NCBI GenBank assembly: GCA_902796425.1
Contig: CADBPC010000127.1
Span: 1 to 51,217, forward strand
DNA: 51,217 nt
Origin: an uncultured Lachnospiraceae bacterium
GTDB lineage: Bacteria > Bacillota > Clostridia > Lachnospirales > Lachnospiraceae
Direction: 5' to 3'
A program made the position numbers and the translations under genes. Positions 33,871 through 42,290 of the stretch are shown one piece after another (position 1 is the first letter of the stretch; the number at the start of each line of letters is the position of its first letter). Under the pieces are notes generated by a model. The model was not told where the DNA came from. It saw only the letters and a program-made list of their open reading frames with translations, and ran no database searches.

Positions 33871-34374
33871 TTACTGCTGCGGCGCATCCCCGGAGGGCAC
33901 GGCGATATCTGACAGCGCGCCCTCCGGAATCAGATCTTCGGGCAGCACATCGCCCTGCAGGTAGCTTCCCAGCATATCCGTGATGGTCTGCAGTTCCTCT
34001 TCATCGAGGGTATCCTGCAGGTAATCGGTCAGTCCCTCGGTGTCTCCGCTCTGGATATACGAGGTGACGCTGCCGATACTGTCCGTGTGGGAGGCGGCAA
34101 TCTCAATCAGCTTATCCTTGTCCTCCTGCGGAATCGAATCCACAAGCTTCTTTGCCTCTTCCTCGGAAAGGCCCGCCTGTGCAAGGCCGGAAGCGACGGC
34201 CTCTTCGATTTGGGGCTGCATCTGGTGTGCGGCGTACTCCACAGTCTTCTTTTTCGCCTCTTCGGCAAGAGAGCCGCCTTCTTTTCCGGAGAACAGGAAC
34301 AGACATCCCAGGATCACGACCCCGGCAAGGACAACCAGCAGCAATGTTATAAAGAACGCTTTTACAGCTTTCAT
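33871..34374 (-). CDS. Small membrane-anchored exported protein of unknown function
   Basis: The 167-residue protein has an N-terminal hydrophobic helix (about residues 6-29, FFITLLLVVLAGVVILGCLFLF), with a Cys in the segment but no clear lipobox. The outside part is acidic and mostly helical: GLSEEEAKKLVDSIPQEDKDKLIEIAASH, then a second similar stretch DTEGLTDYLQDTLDEEELQTITDMLGSYL. These two helix pairs recall short domains in Firmicutes exported proteins that sense or bind other surface proteins, but I do not recognise the family. It has its own promoter (34451-34479), divergent from the 3D-domain gene. Confidence 0.72.
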   Translation of the reverse strand: MKAVKAFFITLLLVVLAGVVILGCLFLFSGKEGGSLAEEAKKKTVEYAAHQMQPQIEEAVASGLAQAGLSEEEAKKLVDSIPQEDKDKLIEIAASHTDSIGSVTSYIQSGDTEGLTDYLQDTLDEEELQTITDMLGSYLQGDVLPEDLIPEGALSDIAVPSGDAPQQ

Positions 34375-34450
34375 AGTTTAAATCAATCCTCTTTCTGCTA
34401 ATTTCTGTTTTGTGTCTTAACAGCTGCTCCTTTTTTTGAAGCAGGCTAGA

Positions 34451-34479
34451 ACTATAACACATATTTCATTTCATTGAAA
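34451..34479 (-). promoter_or_regulatory. Probable promoter of the 33871-34374 gene
   Basis: On the minus strand TTTCAA (34479-34474), a 17-base spacer and TATAGT (34456-34451) form a promoter with a good -10 and a weak -35. The leader would be about 70 bases, with AGAGGA before the start. Confidence 0.45.
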
Positions 34480-34505
34480 GGTGTCCGTCTATTGACCATA
34501 ATTTT

Positions 34506-34541
34506 CAAAATATTTCATAAAAGCAGCTACAAAATATTGCA
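34506..34541 (+). promoter_or_regulatory. Direct repeat just upstream of the 3D-domain gene promoter
   Basis: CAAAATATTTCA (34506-34517) and CAAAATATTGCA (34530-34541) are 12-base direct repeats with one mismatch and a 24-base period. The second ends four bases before the -35 at 34546. The position suggests an activator site or an A/T-rich upstream element. Confidence 0.45.
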
Positions 34542-34545
34542 AGAC

Positions 34546-34574
34546 TTGACATTAGAGAAATAATTTTGTAATAT
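34546..34574 (+). promoter_or_regulatory. Strong sigma-A promoter of the 3D-domain gene
   Basis: A perfect TTGACA (34546-34551), a 17-base spacer and TAATAT (34569-34574) form one of the best promoter matches in the window. Transcription would start near 34581, about 78 bases before the TTG start codon. Confidence 0.75.
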
Positions 34575-34658
34575 CTTTTTACTTACAGGTATACGCAAAA
34601 TGCATCTTTGGGCACTCTCGAATATCAACACGATGCGTATGTCGATGGAGGAAATGTT

Positions 34659-35687
34659 TTGAACGGGAATTTTACACTTACAACTGCGCTCATCGCATGT
34701 ATTGCCGTGGCCGCCGTTTCACCGGCTGCTCTCCATGCTGACGCAGCTGCAGTTACGCAGGCTCCTGCCGCGGCAGTGGCAGCGGCGGATGAAACGTCCG
34801 CAGCCGCTGCGGTGACCGCAGACGGGACGGCGATAGCCGCAACTCCGATGGAGATTGACGGTACCGGAGCCTCGGCGCCGGCCATGGACCTCGCCCAGGC
34901 AGCGGCTACTGTAGAGGCGGCCTTTGCGCAGATTAATTCTGTGCTTGTCGCAACAGCCAACCAGACAATTGCTCTTCAGGCCGAGGCTGAGAAGGCAAAG
35001 GCAGAGGGCAGAGAGGATGCCGCGCAGCGCCAGAAGGAGGCGGATGCCGCCGCTTCGCAGTTCAGGATCCTGCAGGAAGAGGTTACTAAGGTTCTCTCCG
35101 ACAACGGAGTGGACGTCAGCACGTTTGTAGCCTATCAGCAGCAGGTAGCGCTCGCTGCGCAGCAGAATGCAAAGGAAGGCGCAGAAGCCGGGGAGAGCGG
35201 GAAGGTCGCTGAGCCTGAGGCGCCGAAGGCAGAAGAAAAGGACAGCCAGCCCAGTGCGGAGGAGATTTATGCCCAGCTGGAAGCCCACATCGTTGAGGCC
35301 AGCAAGAACGGCATCACTCAGGAGTATGTCACCGTCCTGCAGCCCTCGGACTATACGTCCTACAACATGAGTTCCGTCCCGCTGAAAAAGGAACTGGGCG
35401 TCGTGTACGGACCCAGCGGGAAAGAGACGTGGTACAACCTTGATATGTCCAAGAACGTCGAGCGTCTCAACAGCATGGGATATCCCGGGAAGTACTGGAT
35501 CCGCGCCGACGGCGTGAAGATGTGCGGCGATTATGTCATGTGCGCCGCGAGCTACCTTGTGCATCCCTTCGGAAGCCTGGTGGAGACCAGCCTCGGAACG
35601 GCGATTGTCGCCGATACGGGCGGCTTTGCCGTAACGGAGCCCAACATGATCGACATCGCGACCAACTGGGTCCTGGATTCGGAGTAG
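34659..35687 (+). CDS. Exported protein with coiled region and 3D/RlpA-like C-terminal domain
   Basis: The 342-residue product starts at a TTG preceded by GGAGG at seven bases; no in-frame ATG exists near the signal peptide. The signal sequence (TTALIACIAVAAVSPAALHA) is followed by an Ala-rich part and a helical region (about 75-200) rich in Ala, Glu and Gln, then a Glu/Lys/Pro linker. The last 100 residues contain SLGTAIVADTGGFAVTEPNMIDI, with Asp319 in ADTGG and Asp332. This resembles the 3D (three-aspartate) double-psi barrel of Firmicutes wall-lytic enzymes. Peptidoglycan cleavage is therefore likely but unproven. It is transcribed alone and ends at a strong terminator. Confidence 0.75.
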   Translation: MNGNFTLTTALIACIAVAAVSPAALHADAAAVTQAPAAAVAAADETSAAAAVTADGTAIAATPMEIDGTGASAPAMDLAQAAATVEAAFAQINSVLVATANQTIALQAEAEKAKAEGREDAAQRQKEADAAASQFRILQEEVTKVLSDNGVDVSTFVAYQQQVALAAQQNAKEGAEAGESGKVAEPEAPKAEEKDSQPSAEEIYAQLEAHIVEASKNGITQEYVTVLQPSDYTSYNMSSVPLKKELGVVYGPSGKETWYNLDMSKNVERLNSMGYPGKYWIRADGVKMCGDYVMCAASYLVHPFGSLVETSLGTAIVADTGGFAVTEPNMIDIATNWVLDSE

Positions 35688-35743
35688 CCTTCAATATACA
35701 GGCAGGATCCCGGTAAAGAAGTACAAGTAAAGAAGTGCTTATT

Positions 35744-35774
35744 GGAAACGCCTCCCGCAGCGGGAGGCGTTTCC
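35744..35774. terminator. Long perfect hairpin, two-way terminator
   Basis: GGAAACGCCTCCCGC (35744-35758) and GCGGGAGGCGTTTCC (35760-35774) are perfectly complementary. The hairpin lies between convergent genes, 56 bp after the 3D-domain gene and 33 bp after the stop of the nucleotidase gene on the other strand. It likely ends transcription from both sides. Confidence 0.75.
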
Positions 35775-35807
35775 TTATGAATCCAATTTGTAAGCTCTGA
35801 AGCCGGA

Positions 35808-38171
35808 TCAGAAATTGTCGAACATCTCCTCAAAGTTGCCGAGCAGTTTGTCCATAAAGTCTTCAGAGAGTTCGGCGTACCAGATGCCGTCCTCGAGCCA
35901 GCAGCGGACCTCGTCCGTGCTCCTTTCGGTCCTCTCATCCAGCTTTGAGAGGGCGCCGCTGAGTGATTCGAGCATGGCAGACACGGCGGCGTCTTCGTCC
36001 GTATCCGGATCCTCCAGGTACATCGCCATCACCTTTGCCAGGAAATCCGTCAGGAAATCATCGGAAACGGAAGTGAAATCATAGGTGATCAGGGTTACAT
36101 CAAGCCAGACGTCATCTCCCTCTTTGCGGTTCTCTTCGATCTCGTAATCATAATCCAGGGCATAGGACATCATATTCATAAGAGACTCGGCAGAGCCCTC
36201 CGGCATATCCTCAGTTCCGAAAAACAGTGAAGGATCCTGGAGAGCCTGGAAAAACTCATCGCTTTCGAGAGAGTCAATTCCCTGTTCCTGCGTATAATCC
36301 AGCATCTTCTGTGTGTCGAATTTCTGGAATGCTCCAAGGTACCCGTCAAGGGCTTCGGCCGCCGTTTCGGCATACTCTGCGGAGGCGATCGGTACAGCAT
36401 CCGGATTCGACGCGGCGCTGCCGGATGCGGATGCCCCGGAAGTTTTCTTATCGGATCCTGTATCACCGTCTTCCGGAGCTTCCTCTACGATGACGATCCG
36501 GCCGTCCCCATCAAGATCCGCATATTCCCTGCCGACCTTTCCTCCGAGATCCTCTGTTATGTAATCCAGAAGGATCTGATAGTCGACGGCGGCATCCGTA
36601 GAGACGATTTCACTTCCGTTGAACTGAGTGTAGCCGTCGCCCTGTTCCATCAAGATATAGGAAGAACTGGCAACCGTGTAGACCTTGTCGGGGTCAAGCT
36701 CTTCTCCTCCTGCCATGACATTCCTGACGCGTCTTTCACCTTCTACTCCCGTAAACATGCCTTCATCGTCCGATGTGCAGCCGGAATCGATGTAGGAATG
36801 AATCTCGTAGGAGAGACCCGCCGTCTGAAGAAATCCTCCGCATTCGTCGGGAACGTTCCGGGCACCCCATTCAAGGGCATCCAGGATCTGCTGTCCGGTT
36901 GCTTCTATAACAACAATGCTCTTTCCGAAGGGCTGGACCTTCAGGATACTCTCCCGGGTGATAACCCCCTTTTCGATATTTGTCCGGACGCCTCCTCCGT
37001 TAACAATGGCAATATCCGCCCCTGTCCGGGCAAGAAACGCGTCGGCGACAAGATCGCCCAGATTGGTTTCTGCGCGGCGGACCATCCGGACCGGAAGGCC
37101 TTTGCTGTCAAGCTCGGAAGGATCGTTGATGGTCAGCAGGACTTCCGTCTCGCCGACCTCCACGCTGAGTAAGTCTGCGAACTCGGCCTTGTGCGCTTCG
37201 ACGGACTTTGTAATATCATTTTCAAACCCGAACAGCGAGGCAGGCGTGACCGCGTTAGCCCAGGTGTATATACCGGCATCCTTTTTTCCGTCCTGCGTAA
37301 TTTTGGCCCAGCCAATACAGGCCAGCTTTGTCCCGCAGGCCGAGCGGATGACGTCCTCGCCGTCCTTGTTTTTCATCACAACCTGTTCTGTGTCGTGACT
37401 GTGTCCGTCAAGAAAGATATCAATGCCGTTCGTGTTGGAAATAACATCGGCGTAGGTGTAGGGCCTGCTTATTTCATCATTGCCCATATGTCCCATGACG
37501 ACGATATAATCGGCGCCGTCAGCTCTTGCGTCATCTGCGGCTTTCTGCACTGCCTTGTAAAGCTTCGTGCCATCCCTGTCCGCACAGAAGCCGTAGACAT
37601 AGTTCCCGTCCTCGTCCATAAAGCTCGAGGGAGTGGAGGTGGTCAGGGATTCCGGCGTCGTGACGCCGACAAAGCCCACACGGATCCCGTCGAATTCCTT
37701 AATGATATAGGGGTCGAATACCGGCTTGTCCTTATAGGTGAAGTTGCAGCTGATATAAGGAAAATCCGCCTTTTTTGCAAGATCAAGGAAAACATCCATG
37801 CCGTAGTCGAACTCGTGATTGCCGGGAATGGCGATCTCATAGCCGACATCATTCATGAGGTCTATGATCGCATCGCCCTTGGTCAGCATACCGAGCGCCT
37901 CGCCCTGGATGGAGTCGCCGTCGTCGACCAGGATTACGTTGTAACCCTTCTTTTCGAATTCCTCCCTCACATGAGCGAGGCCGTCATACCCGAAGCCCTG
38001 GTCAATCCCGCAGTGAACGTCACTGGTGTACAGGATCATAAGATCCTTTTTGCCGGCTGCCGCGGTGCCCTGTCCTGCGGCCATCGCGGGAGAGGGGATG
38101 GACAGAATTGTCAGGATGAGCGCGAGTACCAGAGCGGACACCGCCCTCAGTGTGTTTCGTTTAAGTCTCAT
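35808..38171 (-). CDS. Exported 5'-nucleotidase / metallophosphatase with extra C-terminal domain
   Basis: The 787-residue protein has a signal peptide (LRAVSALVLALILTILSIPSPAMA). A metallophosphatase domain (about 40-300) shows the metal-binding motifs LYTSDVHCGID, VDDGDSIQGEA, PGNHEFDYGMD, VMGHMGN and DGHSHDTEQ. The 5'-nucleotidase C-terminal domain (about 345-540) has NLGDLVADAFLARTGADIAIVNGGGVRTNIEKG and the stacking region GDGYTQF. After an Asp/Ser/Ala linker (about 560-590) comes a roughly 200-residue tail without family match, with DWxxV-like strands (DDVWLDVTLITYDF). The enzyme should free nucleosides and phosphate outside the cell. AAGGAGG precedes the start. Confidence 0.93.
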   Translation of the reverse strand: MRLKRNTLRAVSALVLALILTILSIPSPAMAAGQGTAAAGKKDLMILYTSDVHCGIDQGFGYDGLAHVREEFEKKGYNVILVDDGDSIQGEALGMLTKGDAIIDLMNDVGYEIAIPGNHEFDYGMDVFLDLAKKADFPYISCNFTYKDKPVFDPYIIKEFDGIRVGFVGVTTPESLTTSTPSSFMDEDGNYVYGFCADRDGTKLYKAVQKAADDARADGADYIVVMGHMGNDEISRPYTYADVISNTNGIDIFLDGHSHDTEQVVMKNKDGEDVIRSACGTKLACIGWAKITQDGKKDAGIYTWANAVTPASLFGFENDITKSVEAHKAEFADLLSVEVGETEVLLTINDPSELDSKGLPVRMVRRAETNLGDLVADAFLARTGADIAIVNGGGVRTNIEKGVITRESILKVQPFGKSIVVIEATGQQILDALEWGARNVPDECGGFLQTAGLSYEIHSYIDSGCTSDDEGMFTGVEGERRVRNVMAGGEELDPDKVYTVASSSYILMEQGDGYTQFNGSEIVSTDAAVDYQILLDYITEDLGGKVGREYADLDGDGRIVIVEEAPEDGDTGSDKKTSGASASGSAASNPDAVPIASAEYAETAAEALDGYLGAFQKFDTQKMLDYTQEQGIDSLESDEFFQALQDPSLFFGTEDMPEGSAESLMNMMSYALDYDYEIEENRKEGDDVWLDVTLITYDFTSVSDDFLTDFLAKVMAMYLEDPDTDEDAAVSAMLESLSGALSKLDERTERSTDEVRCWLEDGIWYAELSEDFMDKLLGNFEEMFDNF

Positions 38172-38295
38172 AAACTTCCTCCTTGCCCGGTTTTCGGACA
38201 GTCATGAAAAATGCGATACTACCTATATTTTATACTGAACGGGCACCATATCACAGAGAAATAAAAAAGAAGAGGGAAAACAAAATCGAAGGATT

Positions 38296-38350
38296 TTCTT
38301 CCTAAACCGAAGAATATTCCATGTATTTGAAAACGGCCGGCACGTATAAT
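38296..38350 (+). promoter_or_regulatory. mglB upstream region: dyad and TATAAT
   Basis: TTCTTC (38296-38301) and GAAGAA (38309-38314) form a dyad with seven bases between. TATAAT at 38345-38350 is a likely -10 for mglB, but no good -35 stands 16-18 bases before it, which is typical of promoters that need an activator. The dyad just upstream could be its site. Confidence 0.45.
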
Positions 38351-38431
38351 CAATAACAGTTATCGAACCGGACAGCTGACGGCTCGGGACGGCATATTAT
38401 CTTTTAGTTATCTCTAAGGAGGATATGAATC

Positions 38432-39547
38432 ATGGCAATGAAAAAGGTTCTTAGTATTGTAGCAGCATCCGCAATGGCGGCATCCGTACTGGCAGGCTGT
38501 GCAGCAGCTCCCGCAGCAGCACCGGCAGCAGCTCCCGCAGCTGAAGAAGCTAAGGAAGAAGTCGCTGAGGCGGCAGAAGAAGCAGCTGACGAAGTCGCTG
38601 AGGCTGCAAACGGAGATCTGGCCGGCAAGAAGGTCGGCGTCTGCATCTATCAGTTCTCTGATAACTTCATGACACTGTTCCGCAACGAGCTTGAGAGTTA
38701 TCTGGTGGCACAGGGCTTTGATCCGGCGAACATCACGATCGTCGACGGCAAGAATGATCAGGGCGAGCAGACCAACCAGATCCAGAACTTCATCACAGAA
38801 GGCGTTGACGTTCTCATCATCAATCCCGTTAACTCCTCCTCCGCAGCTACAATCACAGATCTTGTACATGACGCAGGAATTCCGCTTGTTTACATCAACC
38901 GTGAGCCCGATGCACAGGAAGAAGCCCGCTGGGCAGACAATAACTGGGATGTCACCTATGTAGGCTGCGATGCACGCCAGTCCGGCACAATGCAGGGCGA
39001 AATCATCGCTGACCTCGGCCTTGACGCTATTGACTTCAACGGCAACGGCAAGATCGACTACATCATGATCGAAGGCGATCCGGAAAACATCGACGCTGCT
39101 TACCGCACAGAGTACTCCGTAAAGGCTCTTGAGGATGCAGGCTTCGAAGTCAACTGCCTTGACGACCAGGTCGGTATGTGGCAGCAGGAGCAGGGCCAGT
39201 CTCTGGTTGCAAACTCCCTTGCACAGTATGGCAACGATGTAGAAGTAGTTTTCTGCAACAACGACGCTATGGCTCTTGGCGCTCTGCAGGCAATCCAGGC
39301 AGCAGGCCGTGTTGTCGGCGAGGACATCTATCTGGTAGGTGTTGACGCTCTGACGGAGGCTCTTGAGGATGTTATCGCGGGAACAATGACAGGTACTGTC
39401 TTCAACGATCACATCTCCCAGTCCCACAGCGCTGCGGATGCTGCGATCAACTACATCACCGGTGCCGGCAACGAGCACTACATCGGCTGCGACTATGTCA
39501 AGGCTACCAAGGACAACGCTGAAGATATCCTTGCTTCCCTTCAGTAA
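38432..39547 (+). CDS. mglB: Galactose/glucose-type ABC substrate-binding lipoprotein MglB
   Basis: The 371-residue product is a lipoprotein (Cys23 in VLAGC) with a roughly 35-residue Ala/Pro/Glu spacer and a type I periplasmic sugar-binding domain. Marks are KKVGVCIYQFSDNFMTLFRNEL, DVLIINPVNSSSAATI, the INREP sugar-contact loop, YVGCDARQSGTMQGE, and DFNGNGKIDYIMIEGD, which matches the calcium-binding loop of MglB. CNNDAMALGALQA and VGVDALTEAL complete the pattern. It captures galactose or glucose and hands it to MglC/MglA. AAGGAGG precedes the ATG. A hairpin follows the gene, before mglA. Confidence 0.92.
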   Translation: MAMKKVLSIVAASAMAASVLAGCAAAPAAAPAAAPAAEEAKEEVAEAAEEAADEVAEAANGDLAGKKVGVCIYQFSDNFMTLFRNELESYLVAQGFDPANITIVDGKNDQGEQTNQIQNFITEGVDVLIINPVNSSSAATITDLVHDAGIPLVYINREPDAQEEARWADNNWDVTYVGCDARQSGTMQGEIIADLGLDAIDFNGNGKIDYIMIEGDPENIDAAYRTEYSVKALEDAGFEVNCLDDQVGMWQQEQGQSLVANSLAQYGNDVEVVFCNNDAMALGALQAIQAAGRVVGEDIYLVGVDALTEALEDVIAGTMTGTVFNDHISQSHSAADAAINYITGAGNEHYIGCDYVKATKDNAEDILASLQ

Positions 39548-39609
39548 ATCAGACAGCCCGCACTCTGCCGGCGGCAGGGGCTTACCTGTGAACTGAAACA
39601 ACAATCCCG

Positions 39610-39635
39610 GTGCGGGTGCAGTATAGCACCCGCAC
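39610..39635 (+). terminator. Hairpin between mglB and mglA
   Basis: GTGCGGGTGC (39610-39619) pairs perfectly with GCACCCGCAC (39626-39635) over a six-base loop, followed by TCTTTCGG. It is a likely partial terminator or 3'-end stabiliser that raises mglB message over mglAC. Confidence 0.65.
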
Positions 39636-39687
39636 TCTTTCGGCTTTAAGACAGGCAGGATGCGGAGCCTGCCGCAGTGGAGGCAAT

Positions 39688-41196
39688 ATGGCGGAGTATA
39701 AACTGGAATTGAAAGGCGTCTGCAAGTCTTTCCCCGGTGTCAAGGCACTCGACGGCGTCAATCTGTCCGTTCGTCCCGGCTCGGTGCACGCGCTGATGGG
39801 AGAAAACGGCGCGGGTAAATCGACGCTGATGAAGTGTCTTTTCGGCATCTACAAGATGGATGAGGGAGAGATTTACATTGACGGCCAGAAGGTCGAGATC
39901 AGGGATCCCGATGACGCGATGGCAAAGGGTATTGCCATGGTGCACCAGGAGCTGCAGCCCGTCCTTGCAAGAAGTGTCGGGGAAAACATGTACCTCGGCA
40001 GATTTCCCGTAAAGAAAATCGGACCGCTCCAGGTGATCGATCACAAGACCATGTACAGTGAGACATCCAGGTGGCTTAGCGAGCTGGGGCTCGACTACGA
40101 CCCGAAGGCGCTGCTGTCCTCACTTTCCATCGGTCAGATGCAGATGGTCGAGATCGCCAAGGCGGTTTCCCATGAGGCAAAAGTTATTATCTTCGATGAA
40201 CCCACATCGTCCCTTTCCGACAAGGAAGTGGATTTCCTTTTCAAGGTAATGAACGATCTTCGTGACCGGGGCGTTGCGATGATCTATATTTCCCACAAAA
40301 TGGATGAGATCAAAAGAATCTCTGACGATATCACCATCATGCGCGACGGAACCTATGTCGGTACCTGGAGCGCGGATGAACTGACGACGGACCAGATCAT
40401 TGCGAAGATGGTCGGCCGTGAGCTCACCAATATTTACCCGGAACACAAACATGAGATCGGCGACGTGATAATGGAGGTCGAAGGACTGACCTCGATCCAC
40501 GAGAAGTCCTTCCGCGATGTCTCTTTTACACTCAGGAGAGGGGAGATCCTCGGCTTCGGCGGACTGGTCGGAGCCCAGAGGACAGAGCTGATGGAGGGAA
40601 TTTTCGGAATCCGCCACCTTGCTGCCGGCAAAATCAGGATTAACGGCAAAGAGGTGAGTATCAAGCACCCTTCGGATGCCATGGACGCCGGACTCGGTAT
40701 GATTACCGAGGACAGAAGAGGAAATGGTATTGTAGGCTGCCTTTCCATAAAGGATAACGTCGGAATCAGTGTATATAATAAATACCTAAAGAGCGGTTTT
40801 GTGCTGGACCATCCGGCGATCAACAAGGTCGTAAACGACAGTATCGATATGCTGAGTATCAAGACGCCGAGCATGCAGGAGCTGATTCAGAACCTGTCAG
40901 GCGGCAACCAGCAGAAGGTTATCGTTGCAAGATGGCTTGCGAATAATCCGGACATCCTGATTATGGACGAGCCCACCAGAGGTATCGACGTCGGCGCAAA
41001 GCATGAGATCTATGAGATCATGGAGCGCCTGGCACAGCAGGGCAAGGCGATCATCATGATCTCGTCTGAAATGCCCGAGCTTCTGGGAATGGCGGACAGA
41101 GTCTGCGTTATGTGCAGCGGCAGACTCACCGGAGAAATCCACGACAAAGCGGACATGACCCAGGAGAAGGTCATGGCATACGCAACACAGTTCTGA
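39688..41196 (+). CDS. mglA: Galactose/methylgalactoside ABC transporter ATP-binding protein MglA
   Basis: The 502-residue ATPase has two fused ABC domains, as usual for simple-sugar importers. The first has Walker A GENGAGKST, the signature-like LSIGQMQMVEIAKA and Walker B IIFDEPTSSLSD. The second has the degenerate P-loop GGLVGAQRTE typical of the family, the signature LSGGNQQKVIVARWL and Walker B ILIMDEPTRGIDVG. GGAGG lies before the ATG at 39688; the frame is open further upstream, but only through the hairpin. It drives MglC. Confidence 0.95.
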   Translation: MAEYKLELKGVCKSFPGVKALDGVNLSVRPGSVHALMGENGAGKSTLMKCLFGIYKMDEGEIYIDGQKVEIRDPDDAMAKGIAMVHQELQPVLARSVGENMYLGRFPVKKIGPLQVIDHKTMYSETSRWLSELGLDYDPKALLSSLSIGQMQMVEIAKAVSHEAKVIIFDEPTSSLSDKEVDFLFKVMNDLRDRGVAMIYISHKMDEIKRISDDITIMRDGTYVGTWSADELTTDQIIAKMVGRELTNIYPEHKHEIGDVIMEVEGLTSIHEKSFRDVSFTLRRGEILGFGGLVGAQRTELMEGIFGIRHLAAGKIRINGKEVSIKHPSDAMDAGLGMITEDRRGNGIVGCLSIKDNVGISVYNKYLKSGFVLDHPAINKVVNDSIDMLSIKTPSMQELIQNLSGGNQQKVIVARWLANNPDILIMDEPTRGIDVGAKHEIYEIMERLAQQGKAIIMISSEMPELLGMADRVCVMCSGRLTGEIHDKADMTQEKVMAYATQF

Positions 41197-41213
41197 GACA
41201 GGGGGATTCAATC

Positions 41214-42203
41214 ATGCAGAAAACACAGAGCCAGAAGATCAGGGACTTCCTGATCAACAACGGCGTTATCATCGTTATGATCGTACTGGTTATCTACACG
41301 GGCATGACGAGCAAAAACTTCTTTACGGTCAACAACTTCCTTAACCTATTCGCGAACATGTCCTATCGTCTCGTTATTGCTCTTGGCATCGCGGGCTGCG
41401 TTATCACCGGCGGCTGCGATCTGTCAGGCGGACGTATGATCGGTCTTGGCGCCTGCATCGCGGGAACGCTCCTGCAGAAGATTGATTACGCCGGCAAATT
41501 CTTCCCCGGAATGAATCCGCTGCCCCCTCTGGTCGCGCTTCTTGTCGCCATGCTGATCTGCGCGTGCTTTGGAGCGGTCACAGGCTGGTTTATAGCGTAC
41601 CTTTCGGTCCCGCCCTTTATTTCCACCCTTGCGATGATGGAAATTGTATACGGCCTTAACATGATCTACACGAATTCCACACCTCTTGGCGGCTATACGA
41701 CAGCCTACACCAACTTCTCGACCGGCAAGTTCCTCGGCCTGTCCTGGCTGATCTGGATCGCGCTTCTGGTCGCGGCAATCACCTGGTTCATCTTCAATAT
41801 GACCCGTCACGGCAAATATATGTACGCCATCGGCGGCAATGTCCAGGCTGCTGAGGTCGCGGGCGTTCCCGTAAAGAAAACACTGGTTATCATCTATGCG
41901 AAGGCATCCGCGTTCTTTGCGCTTGCAGGCTTCATGATCGGAGCAAAGGCAGGCGGCGCATCGGTCAACACGGGCCTGTCCTATGAGATGGAGGCCATCG
42001 CGGCCTGCGCTCTCGGCGGTGTATCCGTCACGGGCGGACGCGGGAAGGTCTCCTCTGCCTTCATCGGCGTTGCGGTCCTTGAGCTCTTAAAGGTGGCGCT
42101 CCAGTTCCTCGGAATGAACGCGAACGCACAGTTCATCGCGATCGGTATCGTTATCTTCATCGCGATCTCACTGGATATCCGCAAGTATGTAGCAAAGAAA
42201 TAA
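41214..42203 (+). CDS. mglC: Galactose/methylgalactoside ABC transporter permease MglC
   Basis: The 329-residue permease has about nine or ten membrane segments and the BPD-transp_2 family marks: FFTVNNFLNLFANMSYRLVIALGIAGCVITGGCDLSGGRMIGLGACIAG, PPFISTLAMMEIVYGLNMIY and GNVQAAEVAGVPV, where the last is the loop that meets the ATPase. ALGGVSVTGGRGKVSSAFIGV is also typical. The start at 41214 follows AGGGGG and is 17 bp after mglA. It ends at the strong terminator at 42236. Confidence 0.95.
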   Translation: MQKTQSQKIRDFLINNGVIIVMIVLVIYTGMTSKNFFTVNNFLNLFANMSYRLVIALGIAGCVITGGCDLSGGRMIGLGACIAGTLLQKIDYAGKFFPGMNPLPPLVALLVAMLICACFGAVTGWFIAYLSVPPFISTLAMMEIVYGLNMIYTNSTPLGGYTTAYTNFSTGKFLGLSWLIWIALLVAAITWFIFNMTRHGKYMYAIGGNVQAAEVAGVPVKKTLVIIYAKASAFFALAGFMIGAKAGGASVNTGLSYEMEAIAACALGGVSVTGGRGKVSSAFIGVAVLELLKVALQFLGMNANAQFIAIGIVIFIAISLDIRKYVAKK

Positions 42204-42235
42204 TGGTCTGTTATTTCCGGATCGTGTAAACTTAA

Positions 42236-42262
42236 GGGTGGCGCCGAGCGCCGCCCTTTTTT
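42236..42262 (+). terminator. Intrinsic terminator of mglBAC
   Basis: GGGTGGCGC (42236-42244) pairs with GCGCCGCCC (42248-42256) with one G-U pair and a CGA loop, followed by six T. It is the clearest intrinsic terminator in the window. Confidence 0.9.
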
Positions 42263-42290
42263 AACTGAGTCGGGAAAGGACCTTTTAACT

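Noticed and set aside
39610..39687. Longer N-terminus of MglA
   Set aside because: The extra codons begin inside the mglB-mglA hairpin; the ATG at 39688 has GGAGG and fits the family start.
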